Below, in pieces: positions 1 through 11,881 of a stretch of DNA of 64,000 nt; the first letter of the stretch is position 1; every line of letters begins with the position of its first letter. The notes below the pieces were generated by a model, which searched no databases, was not told the origin of the DNA, and saw nothing but the letters and a program-made list of their open reading frames with translations. Both the position numbers and the translations under genes were made by a program. Source of the stretch: Karstenula rhodostoma CBS 690.94 (taxonomy: Eukaryota > Ascomycota > Dothideomycetes > Pleosporales > Didymosphaeriaceae); the NCBI GenBank assembly GCA_010093485.1, contig MU001507.1:1004844-1068843 (forward strand). The letters are read 5' to 3'.

Positions 1-247
1 TGCGGGGTGCATGCATGAAGTAGAGCATCGTCATCAGCTAGAAGTGTGACCAATGAAGCTTCAACCTATGGCTCACTACACATCGAGATCAACTGACGTG
101 AGCTTGAAACACTATGTCGGATATATATCTTTACCCCACCGACATTCCACATTCCGTTCTTCCAATGCAATAGGATACGAAATCAGTATCCTTCAGCATC
201 TATCGAACGCAAAAAATCAGCAGCCTAGCTGCATTGCACTATCCAAG

Positions 248-2318
248 ATGTTTTCACGCGGAGGAGAGCCCTACTTTGGGTTCAAGGGCACGACGCTCAC
301 TTTCTGGATCACTGTAGCCTGCGGAACAGACATGTTGCTCTTTGGATACGATCAAGGCGTCTTCGGGAGGTTGAATAGACCTTCGCTGGATCCATTGGCT
401 AACAGTTACTAGGCGGAGTCGTTGTTACGCCGCAGTTCCTCCAATTGCTCAATCTTGAGTCGCGACCTACCATCCTCTCAACAGTAACAGCTATTTACGA
501 TGTCGGATGTTTCTTTGGAGCAATCAGCGTCTGTTTCATCGGTGAGCCTTTGGGCAGGAAGAAGTGTGTTCTATTAGGAACGACCATCTTGAGCATAGGC
601 GCAATCCTACAGATAACGGCCTTTAGCCTGGGACAAATGATTACTGGCAGGTAAGCTTCACACCAAAAGCTGTTCGAGGGAACATTGTTGTCGCCTTAAC
701 TATGTGTTCAAACACTCAGTCTCTCGCGTCATCATAACACACTTCTTCGAAGAGAAAGCTGACAGTGCAACTTAAAAGAGTCATTGCCGGTATTGGCAAT
801 GGTATCAACACATCAACAGGTATGTGGCTCCATTAATTAGCACGGGATCCATCACTGACTTTCCTAGCTCCCGTCTGGCAGGGCGAATGTTCCAAGGCTA
901 GCTGGCGAGGCAAGCTGATTGTCATTGAAATGATACTGAATATCTTTGGCTTTATGGTAATTTATCTGCTCCAAAAAACATGCTCCAAGCTAACGTGCTC
1001 ACGAGATGTCTAACTGGGTCACATACGGCTTCAGCTTCGTAGACAACGGAAACTCAAGCGTCGCTTGGCGACTTCCGCTCGTGTTGCAGTTCATCTTCGT
1101 TTTTATCCTCTACGCCACCGTTCCATGGCTTCCCGAATCGCCGAGATGGCTGATGGCCAAGGGAAAAGTCGACGAGGCTGAACAGGTCCTTGCCGCGGTT
1201 GAAGGCACTGATGGCAACGATCCCTGGCTGATTACGCAGTCGAAAGATATCCAGTGGGCTGTGCAGTACGAGAAGGAGAATGCAGTGCGCTGGCGCGATC
1301 TTATGCTTGGTCGATCCGGAGGTCAAGCGGGCACACATACATTTAGGCGGTTGATTCTGGGTATGGGAACACAGGCCATGCAGCAACTTTGTGAGTCAAG
1401 AGAATCTTACTGAGGTGACGGAACCAAGCTAACACACTGCCCAGCTGGCATCAACGTAACGTCCTACTACCTACCCACGGTGCTGATCGAATCCGTGGGT
1501 CTCTCAAACAGCCTCGCTCGTCTCCTTGCCGCCTGTAATTCTGTTTCTTACCTCTTGTTCTCCCTTATCGGCATACCCAACGTCGAGAGATGGGGGCGAC
1601 GTAAGATGATGATGTACGCAGCTGCTGGACAGTTCTTCTGCTACGTCATCATCACCATCTGCATTCGGTACAACGAAGACCTCTCCATCGGCTACGACAC
1701 ACGCAGGCAATGGGCGAAGGGGTCGATTGCCTTTTTCTTCCTCTACTATATCTTCTTCGGAATCGGCTGGCAAGGTGTTCCCTGGCTGTACCCTACGGAG
1801 ATCAATTCGATGGCCATGCGCACGAAGGGCGCAGCTTTGGGTACGGCAACGAACTGGATCTTCAACTTCATGGGTAAGTCCAGGAAAACAGCGTTCGCTT
1901 ACCAGCACTGACACACTGTGTAGTTGTGGAAATCACACCTCCAGGCATTGCCAGCTTACATTGGAGATTTTACATTATATGGGTTGTGTTCAATTTCGCC
2001 TTCATCCCAATAGGTATGCCCCATCACAGTCTACAAAGCCTGCATCATTGGTAACGCCGCTCCTTAGTGTATTTACTCTACCCGGAGACAGCTGGCCGCA
2101 CCCTCGAGGATATAGATCGCTATTTCACCGGCCACGCTCCGTTGCTTGTCTTTCTGGACAAAGAGGCTATCCAGGAGACGCGTCCACAGAAGTTTTCAGA
2201 ACGGGAGCAGACAGAGTATCGCAGGAACAGTAGTATTGTCTCTGGAATAATTAATCCTGCGGCACTGCCTGGTAGTAGCTATGAGAAGGAGCGGGACTCA
2301 CGTGAGGAAATGGTGTAG
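248..2318 (+). CDS. MFS sugar transporter (lactose permease/hexose type), 8 exons
   Basis: This encodes a twelve-helix plasma-membrane sugar transporter of the Major Facilitator sugar-porter family. Exons read as 248-369, 413-650, 779-819, 868-956, 1006-1390, 1445-1873, 1924-2013 and 2068-2318, about 548 codons. Family signatures are visible: GYDQGVFG at the end of helix 1, GEPLGRKK (motif A-like) after helix 2, GR/IAGIGNG in helix 4, PESPRWL after helix 6, ERWGRR, and PETAGRTLEDIDRYF at the start of the C-tail. All introns except the first are in frame. At the first, the only nearby GT (370) leaves exon 1 in phase 2, while the acceptor AG (411-412) needs phase 1, so the GVFG/GVVVTP join fails with canonical sites. 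Either the splice is unusual or a one-base change has damaged the gene. The substrate cannot be deduced. Confidence 0.85.
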
Positions 2319-3526
2319 ACGGTGATACGAAGGCGAGAAGAGGTATCCTGAACTGACGGGGTTTGACTTCGACTTGGACTGGATGGAGGAACACAGATGG
2401 TCGGTTTTTTAGGGAGAGAGCGATATCTAGTTTCAAAAATTTGTACGTATAGGAAGAGTATCAAGAGTTGTGTTCTTACCCACCCGCCAAGATCTATGAT
2501 CTCCTGAAAGTGCAAATGAGGCCCTGGACTTTGAGGCAGCATCGTGACATAGGCTGGTTCCACTTTCCAACGTGGGTGTGTGTGTGAGGAGATGACTGTG
2601 TGATTAAACAATGCCCAGGAATTATGGACAGAACAGAAATGCGCGCTTTGAGCAGTCCTGACGCAACGAACAGCTTGAAATTGCGCACGGAAGGGTATTC
2701 CTCTCTCGTATTGAAACGAAGCCTGGTTGTACGCCTGGATCTTCGCCTGTCGTACTCTTCGTGGTTGTTCCCAAGGTAACTTGGGCTACAGTAGTGATTC
2801 TAGCTCAACAGTGTGTCGCTGGTGTTCACGCTCATGCGAGAGCATCTCGTGAGTGTCAAACGAAGAAAATCCTCTGCTGTTAGAAAAACAGTGGTAAGCG
2901 TTAAGGGCGCCAACCGGTATAGACCTGAGTCAGCGAAGGACGAAGGCCTCCTTGATCCGGTTAAGCTCGAATCAGCGAAGCACGAAAAGCTGCCTTAATC
3001 CGGCTAAACCCAAGAGCACTGTTCCTGCGAACTCCTGAACAACGGAGCCCACGACAACAAGGCATACCAAATTGATCGTCTGCGATTTAAATCCATGGGC
3101 AGTTTCATCGAAGCACGCTTCGTTCGGCAGTCTTGGACCCCACAGGATTGACCAAAGCCAAACGGTACAGTTGCATGAGCCCACATCTGATCCTAAAGAT
3201 ACTCAAGCCCCCGGGGTAGCCTGTTATTTTAATTTCGCCCGGCCCCATCCTGTGAACTTTCGGCCCCCATACCCAAGCCCCCATGTCCGTCTCACGTTAG
3301 GTTAGGGGGAGGTGCCACTCGGTCCCGCATGAAATACCAGACTGATGCCTGTCACCACTTGGTAATTCCTCCAACCCGACGAGAGAGCCAGTTTAGTTGA
3401 CCAAAAACGCCAACTGTGTCAATGAATCCTGCGACTAAGATCATAGACACTTGCCGATCGCCGACTCATCGTCTCACTAACAACACGCTTCGAAATCCTT
3501 TCCGCGATCGCAGACATCGCCGGACG
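2319..3526. other. Intergenic, no gene seen
   Basis: No supported gene. At about 2929-3010 there are two diverged tandem copies of a roughly 42-bp unit (shared core TCAGCGAAG, then AATCCGG or GATCCGG). The rest is ordinary flank; the last part is probably the leader of the next gene. Confidence 0.5.
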
Positions 3527-4570
3527 ATGAGCTCTACACGGCTTGACAAACGGGGTGTAACCGATTATTTTGACCCACACTCGTTCTACAGGTTCCACCA
3601 TACCAATCGAGCGAACGAGGATCTTCGAATTATCGATGGAACTGACGATGTTGACATGTTGAAGTTCAACACGTCTTCGTCGGAGAACTGGCAGATATAC
3701 TACCAACAAGGACGGTGGTTCATCCGCCCGTACGCGAGCTCAGTCGAAGGATCGTGGAAGGACTATCAGCTAGCCCTCATGCAGGATGAAAAGGGGAATG
3801 TCGGCAGGCTGCCGAAACTTGTGAAGAGGAGCGGTGAACAGGGTCAACAGTGGACGTTCGCCCAGGTCGACGATGGGAGTGGTGGATTTGGATACAAGAT
3901 AAGCAATGGTCTCTTGGGCAACACATCGTTTCTGGCTCTCACAGGCGATGGTGGACCGCCAGGAATGCAAAGTAGTAAGGAAGGAACCGTGTGGGACATG
4001 CAAGTGAACCGACAGGCTGGTGATCCGAGTATGGATAACTCGTATGACGACGTGGAAAAGTTTGCGGTATGATGCGGCCGCGTGAAGTACTCGTGCTGGT
4101 AACTAACATATGGGCAGTTCGTTTCTACCTCGGTTGGGTCGTCGGTTCTTTCCACCTCAACAGCAACGGCAAGCCCGTCACTAAGCTCAACCTCGAGCTC
4201 AACATCGACGGCGACATCTACCGCCAGGGGCTCGGCCTCGTCCTCGCTTGGTCCGGGTGCAATAGCGGGCATTGTTGTGGGCGCTGTCCTGATAGTCCTG
4301 GCTGCGACTGGTGCATTTATTTTCTTTACAAAGCGACGGAAGAGGAATCCTTCGGGGGATACGTATCGAGAGGTTGAGCTCAGTCAAGATAGCAAGGTTG
4401 TTTATGCGCAACTGGAAAGCCCTGCGGAGCTCGGGAGTGAGCCGGTGGTGCACATGGGAGGGTTCCAGGAAGAAAGATATGAGCTGGGGAACGATGCTCC
4501 TTCTGCAAGGAGGATATCTAGGGGTTCCAGCGTGAGTGCGCCTCGGCGTCCACGAGATGGGTTTTCATGA
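3527..4570 (+). CDS. Ricin B-like (beta-trefoil) single-pass membrane protein
   Basis: Two exons, 3527-4066 and 4118-4570, encode 330 residues. Residues about 15-165 resemble a ricin-B/beta-trefoil carbohydrate-binding fold: short repeated blocks, a QQWTF (QxW) motif and a WDMQVNR block near its end. A Ser/Thr-rich stalk follows (about residues 182-225), then one transmembrane helix (GAIAGIVVGAVLIVLAATGA) and a basic stop-transfer sequence KRRKR, leaving a cytosolic tail of about 80 residues. I chose the ATG at 3527; an in-frame ATG at 3422 would add 35 basic residues. Neither start gives an obvious signal peptide, so the protein would be type III. The plan resembles fungal wall-sensor proteins, but function is inferred only. 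Confidence 0.75.
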
Positions 4571-4872
4571 CGCGGCACGACTTAGGGAGCGTTTATCACT
4601 GTCGAAGTTCTATTTTAGTTTGAGATTTATCAATCCGCCCAACTTCTCAAACTTGTTTCCGCGAAGCCCTGGTTTGCAATGCCGTGTGAGTGGTTCCTGG
4701 GCCCAAGGCAGCGGTAGACGGACCGTTGCGTGGGTGGAAGACGAAGAAGAAGGTGCGGACTTCAACCGCCCCGCCCCTCAATGTAGCCCCACCAAGACTC
4801 GCGCGGGTAGCTCCAACCCACCACGTTCTCTCTGCCACCTCTCCACCCCCGAACAAACCCCAATCTCGCACA
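4571..4872. other. Short intergenic / NMT1 leader
   Basis: Space between the lectin-like gene and NMT1. An open frame runs in phase with NMT1 from a GTG at 4690 to its ATG but has no ATG of its own, so I treat it as 5' leader. Confidence 0.5.
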
Positions 4873-6650
4873 ATGCCCCAAGAGGTCTCGAAGCTGTCAG
4901 ACCCTGACGCGACCGCCGAAGCAGCCGCCGAGGCAGTCGCCGAATCAAGCACGCAGGACGCCCACAACGAGTCCGCCGAAGAGAGTGCAGAGGAGGAAAT
5001 TGTAGACGGAGCCACGGGCGCGACAGAGAAAAAGAAGAAGAGCCGGAAGCGGAAGATCAAGGATGCTCTATCCGGCAAGGGTAAGGCGCCTGCGATCGAG
5101 TCGACGGACGCGCCTACTGCTGGAGCGCACCTCAGCAAAGACCAACTAAGCATGCTGTTGGACGCGAACCCCGCGCTGAAGAACCAGCTGCTAGCGAATA
5201 AGGACAGCCAGAGTCTAGAGGACATGCTTAAGAAGCTCAGCATGAACGAGATACTCACTGGCCTTGCGCCGCAGGCCAAGAACGTGAAGGATATGGGCAG
5301 CCACCAGTTCTGGAAGACACAACCCGTGCCGAGTTTCGACGAGATGATGGCGGGCAAGGACAAGATTGTAGACGGGCCTATCAAGGAGATCGATATTGAG
5401 CGCGTGCCCAAGGAGCCCAGCGAGATGTACCCTGGCTTCAAGTGGGTGACCATGGACCTTGAGGACGAGAAGGAGCTAGAAGAGGTCTACGAGCTGCTGT
5501 CGAACCACTACGTCGAGGACAACGAGGCTATGTTCCGGTTCCGATACTCTCCTTCCTTCCTGAACTGGTAAGTTCCTTACAACATCTGCTCTGGTTGCGC
5601 CTCTTGTTGACTGTCGTGGCAGGGCCCTCAAAGCGCCTGGCTGGAAGAAAGAGTGGCATGTCGGTGTCCGCGCCGAAAAGTCTGGCAAGCTTGTCGCCTT
5701 CATCTCCGGTATTCCACTACAGCTGCGCGTGCGCGACAAGGTTCTCAATTCCTCCGAGATCAACTTCCTCTGCGTCCACAAGAAGCTGCGATCAAAACGT
5801 CTTACTCCGGTGCTCATAAAGGAGATCACACGCCGATGCTACGTCAATGGAATCTTCCAGGCTGTGTACACTGTCGGCTCCCTTCTTCCTACACCCGTCT
5901 CAACTTGTCGCTACTACCACCGCGCACTAGAGTGGGAGAAGCTGCATGACGTTGGCTTCTCGCCTCTGCCGCCGAACAGCACAAAGGCGCGCCAGGTCGT
6001 CCGATACAAGTTGCCGGAAAAGACGCTCCAACCTGGTGTACGTGCACTTGAACCCAAGGATACTGATGTTGTGCTGGACCTGCTTCAGCGGTATCTCAAG
6101 CGCATGGACATGGCGCAGGAGTTCACCAAGGAAGAATTCGAGCACTGGATGTTCAATCAGAAGGGCGCAAAAGAGCAGGTCGTGTGGGCGTACGTCGTGG
6201 AGGACCCGGACACGAAGAAGATCACCGACTTTTTCTCGTTCTACAACCTCGAGAGCACGGTCATTGGGCATAAGAAGCACAGTTTGATCAAGGCGGCGTA
6301 TCTGTTCTACTACGCTACGGAGAAGGCGTTCAACGACGACCAGAACTCGCTCAAGACGCGACTCAACGAACTCGTCAAGGACGCTCTGATTCTTGCAAAG
6401 CAGGTAAGTTGGGATTGAATCCATCTATTCACGTCGAAGCTCACATGAACAGGCCGACTTTGATGTCTTCAACGCACTCACTCTCCTCGACAACCCACTC
6501 TTTCTCGAAGAGCAGAAGTTCGGTGCCGGCGACGGCAGCCTGCACTACTATCTCTACAACTACCGCGCCGCGCCTCTGGGTGGTGGCATCGATCAGCAGA
6601 GCAGGCCTAGTACGAAGGCCATGGGCGGAGTTGGATTGGTCATGTTGTAG
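4873..6650 (+). CDS. NMT1: Glycylpeptide N-tetradecanoyltransferase (N-myristoyltransferase)
   Basis: Exons 4873-5567, 5623-6403 and 6453-6650 encode 557 residues. The enzyme moves myristate from myristoyl-CoA to the N-terminal glycine of proteins (EC 2.3.1.97) and is normally essential and cytosolic/ribosome-associated. After an acidic, then Lys-rich N-terminal extension (KKKKSRKRK), the catalytic domain shows the [11 protein letters not shown] block, [38 protein letters not shown] (the acyl-CoA-binding/oxyanion region) and the C-terminal GVGLVML. The terminal Leu carboxylate is the catalytic base in characterised family members and is present. The length fits fungal NMTs, and both introns give clean joins (W/ALKAPGW; AKQ/ADFDVF). 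Start at ATG 4873. Confidence 0.97.
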
Positions 6651-7082
6651 GGGGAGTCGGCACTGGTTGGTGGTAGGTTCATGAGGCTATGAGCAGGCAT
6701 GTGATGTGCGAAAAGGACTATTCTTTGTAGAGGCGTAAGGCTTGCAAAATAAATGAAGCATGGCGGCATTGCGGGAGCGTGTGGTACCTATCATGACTGC
6801 AGGCGCGTAATCGATCACGATTGTAAATATTACGACTATATACCATAGTATAGATTCGGTCTGGTTACGATTGGTAACATAACTTACAAGTTTAAATTGC
6901 GTCGAGAGCTCCGCACCGCTGACTTCAGGGAAGGCCAAACCGCCATCACGCGTTATGGCCCGTGCGCCCCGATTTTAGAAGCACCACCTCTCCATCCATC
7001 ACACGCCCAGCACCACACCCACTGCGCTCCCTCGCGCCCAATCGCCCTCCACAAGACCGCCAATCCAGCACCAACCGCAACA
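6651..7082. other. Intergenic between NMT1 and bL36m
   Basis: NMT1 3' flank (AT-rich around 6730-6900), then a C-rich promoter and leader for the ribosomal protein gene. No gene seen. Confidence 0.6.
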
Positions 7083-7514
7083 ATGCTCGCACGCACGCTC
7101 CTCCTCCCGCTCCGCCGCACCTTCCTCTCCACAACCACGCCCGCCCTTCCCACCATCTCCCGCGCACTCCACACACCCGCCGCCCGACCATGCCTCCACA
7201 GCCGGCCCGCCACGTCCTCGGCGCTTACGAGTCTAGCGTCGCGATTCGCCGGGCTCCGGACACAGCAGCAGGCGCGGGGCATGAAGGTGCGGTCGTCGGT
7301 GAAGAAGCTGTGCGATGGGTGCAAGAGCGTGCGAAGGAAGAAGGGCAAGTACGTGTATATCATTTGCAGCAAGAATCCGAAGCATAAGCAGAGGTATGTG
7401 TTGTTTCCTTTTCCTATTGGGGGGGTGGGGGTTTGCGCTGGACAGCTTGGACAGAGTGAGATGCGATGCGGACCTGGACCTGGGCTAATGATTGCGGTGG
7501 GCAGGCAGGGATAG
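7083..7514 (+). CDS. RTC6: Mitochondrial large-subunit ribosomal protein bL36m
   Basis: Exons 7083-7393 and 7505-7514 give 106 residues. The first ~65 residues are rich in Arg, Ser, Thr and Ala with almost no acidic residues, as expected for a mitochondrial targeting sequence. The bacterial-type L36 core follows: [20 protein letters not shown], then [12 protein letters not shown]. The four zinc ligands (Cys, Cys, Cys, His) are present. The second exon supplies only the last three residues and the stop. The 111-nt intron is a multiple of three and contains no in-frame stop, so an unspliced message would still be read to the same stop with 37 extra residues. The spliced C-terminus matches the family and is preferred. 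Confidence 0.92.
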   Translation: MLARTLLLPLRRTFLSTTTPALPTISRALHTPAARPCLHSRPATSSALTSLASRFAGLRTQQQARGMKVRSSVKKLCDGCKSVRRKKGKYVYIICSKNPKHKQRYVLFPFPIGGVGVCAGQLGQSEMRCGPGPGLMIAVGRQG

Positions 7515-7961
7515 AAAATGCGAGATACGAACGAGCGATTGGGACTCGGGGGTACATGGTGCGCAGACGAGCGGAGACGGTTCGCAAACGTGTATATATG
7601 GAAGAGGAGGGATGGGGTTGGGTTGGGTTGGGTTGGGACCCGGTGTACGAAAGACAGAGAAACATGTACCATATGTAGGAATACGCATCCATGGCGCTCT
7701 GGGGGCTGGTCGGCCGAGACCACGCATCACAAATGTTTTCAGCTACCAAGACCCATCGTGCAAGACTCCGTTATGCATTTGCGGTACTACGCCTTTTTTG
7801 CGTTTCCGCAATTATAACCCGGGCGAGCGTGTTTTGTGGAACAGCTCACTGCACCCAATCCCACCCTGCTTTTGGGTTCCCATAACGCCACCGTGAAAAC
7901 ACCGATTGGAGGGTATCTAGCGAAAGAAACAAGGGGATCACTGGACGGTTCAACCCGTCGC
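7515..7961. other. Convergent intergenic region
   Basis: 3' ends of bL36m (+) and the 962-aa unknown (-) face each other. It holds a short simple repeat at 7614-7637 and nothing else recognised. Confidence 0.6.
7614..7637. repeat. (GGGTT)n microsatellite
   Basis: Four and a half copies of the pentamer GGGTT in the 3' flank of bL36m. It is G-rich on the plus strand and could form a G-quadruplex in the transcript. It is not the usual fungal telomere unit TTAGGG. Confidence 0.8.
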
Positions 7962-10900
7962 TCAACGCCAGCCACGGCGCTCCTCGCCATGATGCGGAAA
8001 GCTTTCTCCTTGAGCCATGGACGACCCTCTCGTGGGAAAGTCTTGCGGGCTCATTGGATACTCCTCCTGTGGACTCGTATACTCCTGCGGACTCCTCGAA
8101 TACTCCTGCGGACCCCTCGAATATTCCTGCGGGCTCCTGGGATACTCCTGCGCGTTGCTGGGCACGCGTTCCCTGCTTTGATAGCGTAACACCTCGAGCA
8201 CCGTACCGCCGGGACTTCTCAGCGGATTTCGATCCGGGACCACCGGCCGCGTCACATAGTCGCTCTCCGTAAGCCTGTAGGTCTGATCCGTCTTCTGCGC
8301 CGCAAACTCACCTTGGATATGCTTCTGGTTCTCGCGGCGCGCCGTAAGGTTGCGCTCGGCTGCATAGCGGCTTTCTCCGCGCGCAACATCCATGTTGTCG
8401 ATTTTCTCGCCGAGGCGCCGGATCTCGTTGTTCATCATGGTCGCGCCGTCGAGCGAGGTGCTGTCGAGTTCCTCGGATGGATGGGGCTCGCTGGCTTCGA
8501 GCTCGACGGGCTGGCCTCGGATGGGTGTCGGGTCCCAGGGGCGCTGCCAGCACCAGGACCGCTGCTGAGAGGCTTCGAGCAGTTCGGTCTGGCCGTTGGT
8601 CACCCACTCCGGACATCGTTTGAGATCGGTGCAGAGGAAGTAGCGTACGCCGTCGGTGTGTTTGACGGCCTGGACGTCCACGGAGAGAGTCGAGAGAACC
8701 TGGAGCACGCCGTAAAGAAGCACCCAGCGTCCGAGCCGTGCTTCGCGTGGCGTGGTAGCCTTGAGGTCTGCGTTGAGTTCGAACTGCTCGAAACTGTCGA
8801 TGAGAACATTGCCGCTGAAGGAAGAGTCCAGTTTTTCGATGTTCGTGGCGTCGCTGAATACGATGGAGAGTTGCAAGTGCGTCTTGGCATCTTTCGTAGT
8901 ATCTGTTTTGCTCTTCTTGAGACCACCAAAGAGACCCTTCTTTTGTGCAACCCTGGTCTGCGGTACGTCTCTCGGCAGCAACGGATACGCATGCGGGATG
9001 TGGGAATACCCGTGTTTGTTGTCCCAAGTCACCAGCACGTCCGATAGCGATAGCTCCGGTAAGTTGGCTCTGAAATCCTCGGTCTTTAGATTCGCCATCT
9101 GCCACTTGTTGCCAGGCCGTTCTTCACGCACATCCCAGACAACATCTCGATTGACAAGATAGTCGTATAGCATACCGAAATCCCGCTGTAGGTCGAGTGC
9201 AATCTTTCGGTTCAGCCATGTCTGGCCTTGGTTTGGTGGCCAGTTGCCATAGACCTTGGTTAGATAGTTGACTAGGAATTGTCGGAAAGCCTGGTAGCTC
9301 TGGTACACAGGAGTTGCTAACAGGCCAAGTCAGTATTTGATGCCATCACATGGAGTTCCAACTGCACGCACCTGTAGCTTTTGGAAGGTTTGGCCAGAGA
9401 TCGTCAAAATCAAACGTCCCCAGCTTTTCCTCGGCCTCCATCACTCGCAACTGCAACGACTTGGCTGCGATCCCCAAATTTCTTCTGGTGGCAATCGTCA
9501 ATCGCTTGAAGTCTGGATGCTCCTCTATCTGCGGGTTTAGGGTGCCAGCAAGGTGGACAAAGCTCTCCAAGTATCCTTGTCGCCATCGCACGCTGTCTTG
9601 CTCAGCCCAGGCAAGCAGACTGATAGCCAGCTTGATGCCATTCCGAACGTCGTCAAGTTTGCGCTGTGACAGATAGTCCGTGATGATTTGGACGCTGCGC
9701 TCGCGGGACGTAATACTGGAGTACTCGTGATGGTCGAGATCATACATGACCTGAATTTCAGACTGAAGCGTACTCAGCATCTCGAACAGATCGGCGCCGA
9801 CGATGGGTTTGTCATGTAGTACAGCCATGAAGTTTCGCACCGCAACATGGTGTAGCCTCTGAGCTTGTGGCGTCTTCAAGTGACTTGGTGCTGTGAACCA
9901 TAATTCATGCGTTGCTCGTTGCTGCTGCGATGCTTGAAACGAGGGAGGCGGCGACATGGTCCCCGGGAGGCTGGAGTCGGGGTAATATTGCGCCCTTGAG
10001 TCATTTGAATACCCAGGAACCCCATAGTAAGTCTGGTTGATGTTGAAAGGCGGCGGAGACGACATGCCACCCGGGGATACAGGAGAGAGCATATGTCGCT
10101 GGCCTGGTGGTATCGGGAAATGAGGAGCGAAAGATTGTCCAGAGGCAGACGACTCCCCATTGTCTTCAAAAGCCCAATCATCGTTGTCGTCGATGCTTCC
10201 GTAAAGCAAGGCGTTCTTTAGCCACGTGGAACCGCAGTTCTCGAGCACACTCAGCTCCGCTTTAATCTGTGGGAGTGGATGGTCATCGTCCATTTGCTCT
10301 TCTTTAAAGTAGATTAGAACATCCCCATCCTGCATTTCTTCGTCCTGTTGTAGTCAGTGAGGCTGTTCATGATTTGGCACCATGTTGCTCACAAATTCAA
10401 AGCCACCGTAAGGCCTCATACTCTCGCTGCCACCCTGCCATATTCGAAAGTTCATCCAGTTCTTGTGATCGGGATTGCTAGGGTAATTGAGACTTGACTC
10501 TGCCCTGAAAAGAGGCGGCGCGGGTGTAGAAGCATTCTTCTTCGTTGGAACACCGCCTGCAGCATTGATGGATTAGTGACTGCTTTGCATGCGACACGTT
10601 GCTAATTTCACTCACCTCCCCTCCCACGAGGTGCTTTTGTGTCTTTGCCGTGAGCTTCATATCGTAGTTTCTCCTTGCCAATGGACGACGTATCAGAAAT
10701 AGATTCCGGGCGGCCAGCTGCGGTTCTGGAACGATGCTGGTCTGAAGACGAATGGGTGGTCGTGAGTCTCAGAGGTGGCCTGCTGCCACTGCCACTTGCC
10801 GAGTTGCTTCTGGAAGTCGAGACGGTGAGTTGTCTGGTCGGCATCCCGCCTGTCGATGTGGTACTTCGCATGCCGCCCGAGCCCCATTCCGCAAAGGCAT

Positions 10901-11012
10901 CGTGGGGTTTGCGAATCGTGTCAGGCGCTTTGCCTTTTTGCGCAGCCTTCTTCTCCTTCTTTTCGATGTCTTTGGCGACAGCTTTTCGACTTCGCGCGCC
11001 TCTCGCTGACAT
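7962..11012 (-). CDS. Conserved hypothetical protein, 962 aa, 4 exons
   Basis: Spliced on the minus strand as 11012-10616, 10556-10393, 10344-9372 and 9316-7962; all three joins keep frame (GG/GVPTKK, GFEF/DEEMQ, KAT/ATPVYQ). The N-terminal ~130 residues are basic and Ser/Thr-rich with a KKEKKAAQKGK stretch. A folded part runs from about residue 185 (NWMNFRIWQGG, then DGDVLIYFKEE) through a helical region (about 350-540) and a C-terminal half containing YGNWPPNQGQTWLNRKIALD and VRYFLCTDLKRCPEW. The tail is low-complexity with PQEY repeats. I do not recognise an enzyme or localisation signal. The layout resembles large ascomycete proteins carrying a domain of unknown function (perhaps the one called DUF8004, not verified). 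Confidence 0.8.
8057..8165 (-). repeat. In-frame 21-bp minisatellite encoding PQEY repeats
   Basis: Within the 3' coding end of the 962-aa unknown gene, about five 21-bp units (core ATACTCCTGCGG on the plus strand) encode heptads of the type SPQEYSR on the minus strand. The units differ by a few bases, mostly conservatively, so the peptide repeat has been kept while DNA identity has drifted. Confidence 0.75.
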
Positions 11013-11838
11013 TTTTGCAAACTTTGTCCACCTTCATGCAACTGAAAAACTCGACGTGGGGGAGAGAGAAAGGTAGGATTGTTACATTGGAAAGAAAAGA
11101 AGAGCGCAGTGACAGTGAAAGGTGAAGACGCGAGCAGGGTCAATGTTTCACAGCGCGCCCCATAGGCGCATCGGAGAAGGCGGCTAACAGCGGGCACTCC
11201 CCGTGGCTTACGGGGAGGCAGGCCACGTCGAGAGTGAAGGAGCTGGAGCAATCGACTGGGTAAAACCACCGGAGGGAAACGCGAGAGGTAGGTTGCTGCA
11301 TGAGATAGGATATTCCGAATATATTGGGCTTCGCGAAGACGCACGCGTAGACCCTTAGGGTCCCGGGTGTCAGGCACGATAGGTGAAAAGGATGCTATAT
11401 TGGGTATGGAACATGCGGAGGAGTTGCGGTCCCGATAAGGACCCCTGCATGCTCAATGCTCGGTCGGGCTGGGTGCTCGGTCGAGCAAACGCTTTGGGGT
11501 ACGAAGCCACCGTGGAAGCGAGGCGAAGGCCAGTCTACAGGTAAGACGATAACGCAATGGCGGAATCGTGTGTCTTCGGCGCGGTGACGCGAGTAAGGGC
11601 AAACGAGCAAACGAGGTGGAAGCGGTACAGCTGTGCCGAGAGATAAGGCGTGTATGGATTGAGTACGGGGCGTCAGCGCTGCAGAAGGCGACGGAAGGCA
11701 GCCAGAAGCATGACATGCTCGCGATCGGACATTGGAGATTGGACATGGCATGGTGACAGCACTCGTACGGCGCAGCAGACGCATACGGTCTTGCTTTGGG
11801 TTGTAGGAGAGTGCGATGGCGGAAGGTTTGCAGCCCAT

Positions 11839-11851
11839 CACGTGTCACGTG
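11839..11851. promoter_or_regulatory. Paired E-box (two CACGTG sites one base apart)
   Basis: CACGTG occurs at 11839-11844 and again at 11846-11851. CACGTG is the core site of bHLH factors. Its tandem occurrence in a divergent promoter suggests a binding site, but this is inference. Confidence 0.35.
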
Positions 11852-11881
11852 TTGCCTGTGGGACGGGCCAAACGGTGGGCA

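Noticed and set aside
7614..7637. Telomere-like repeat
   Set aside because: The unit is TTGGG rather than TTAGGG, has fewer than five copies, and sits between two ordinary genes.
6953..7723. 256-codon minus-strand frame over bL36m
   Set aside because: Antisense shadow of a C-rich leader, targeting sequence and intron; no domain.
8308..9105. 265-codon minus and 244-codon plus frames
   Set aside because: Shadows of the coding exon of the 962-aa protein, which has the coherent frame and splice sites.
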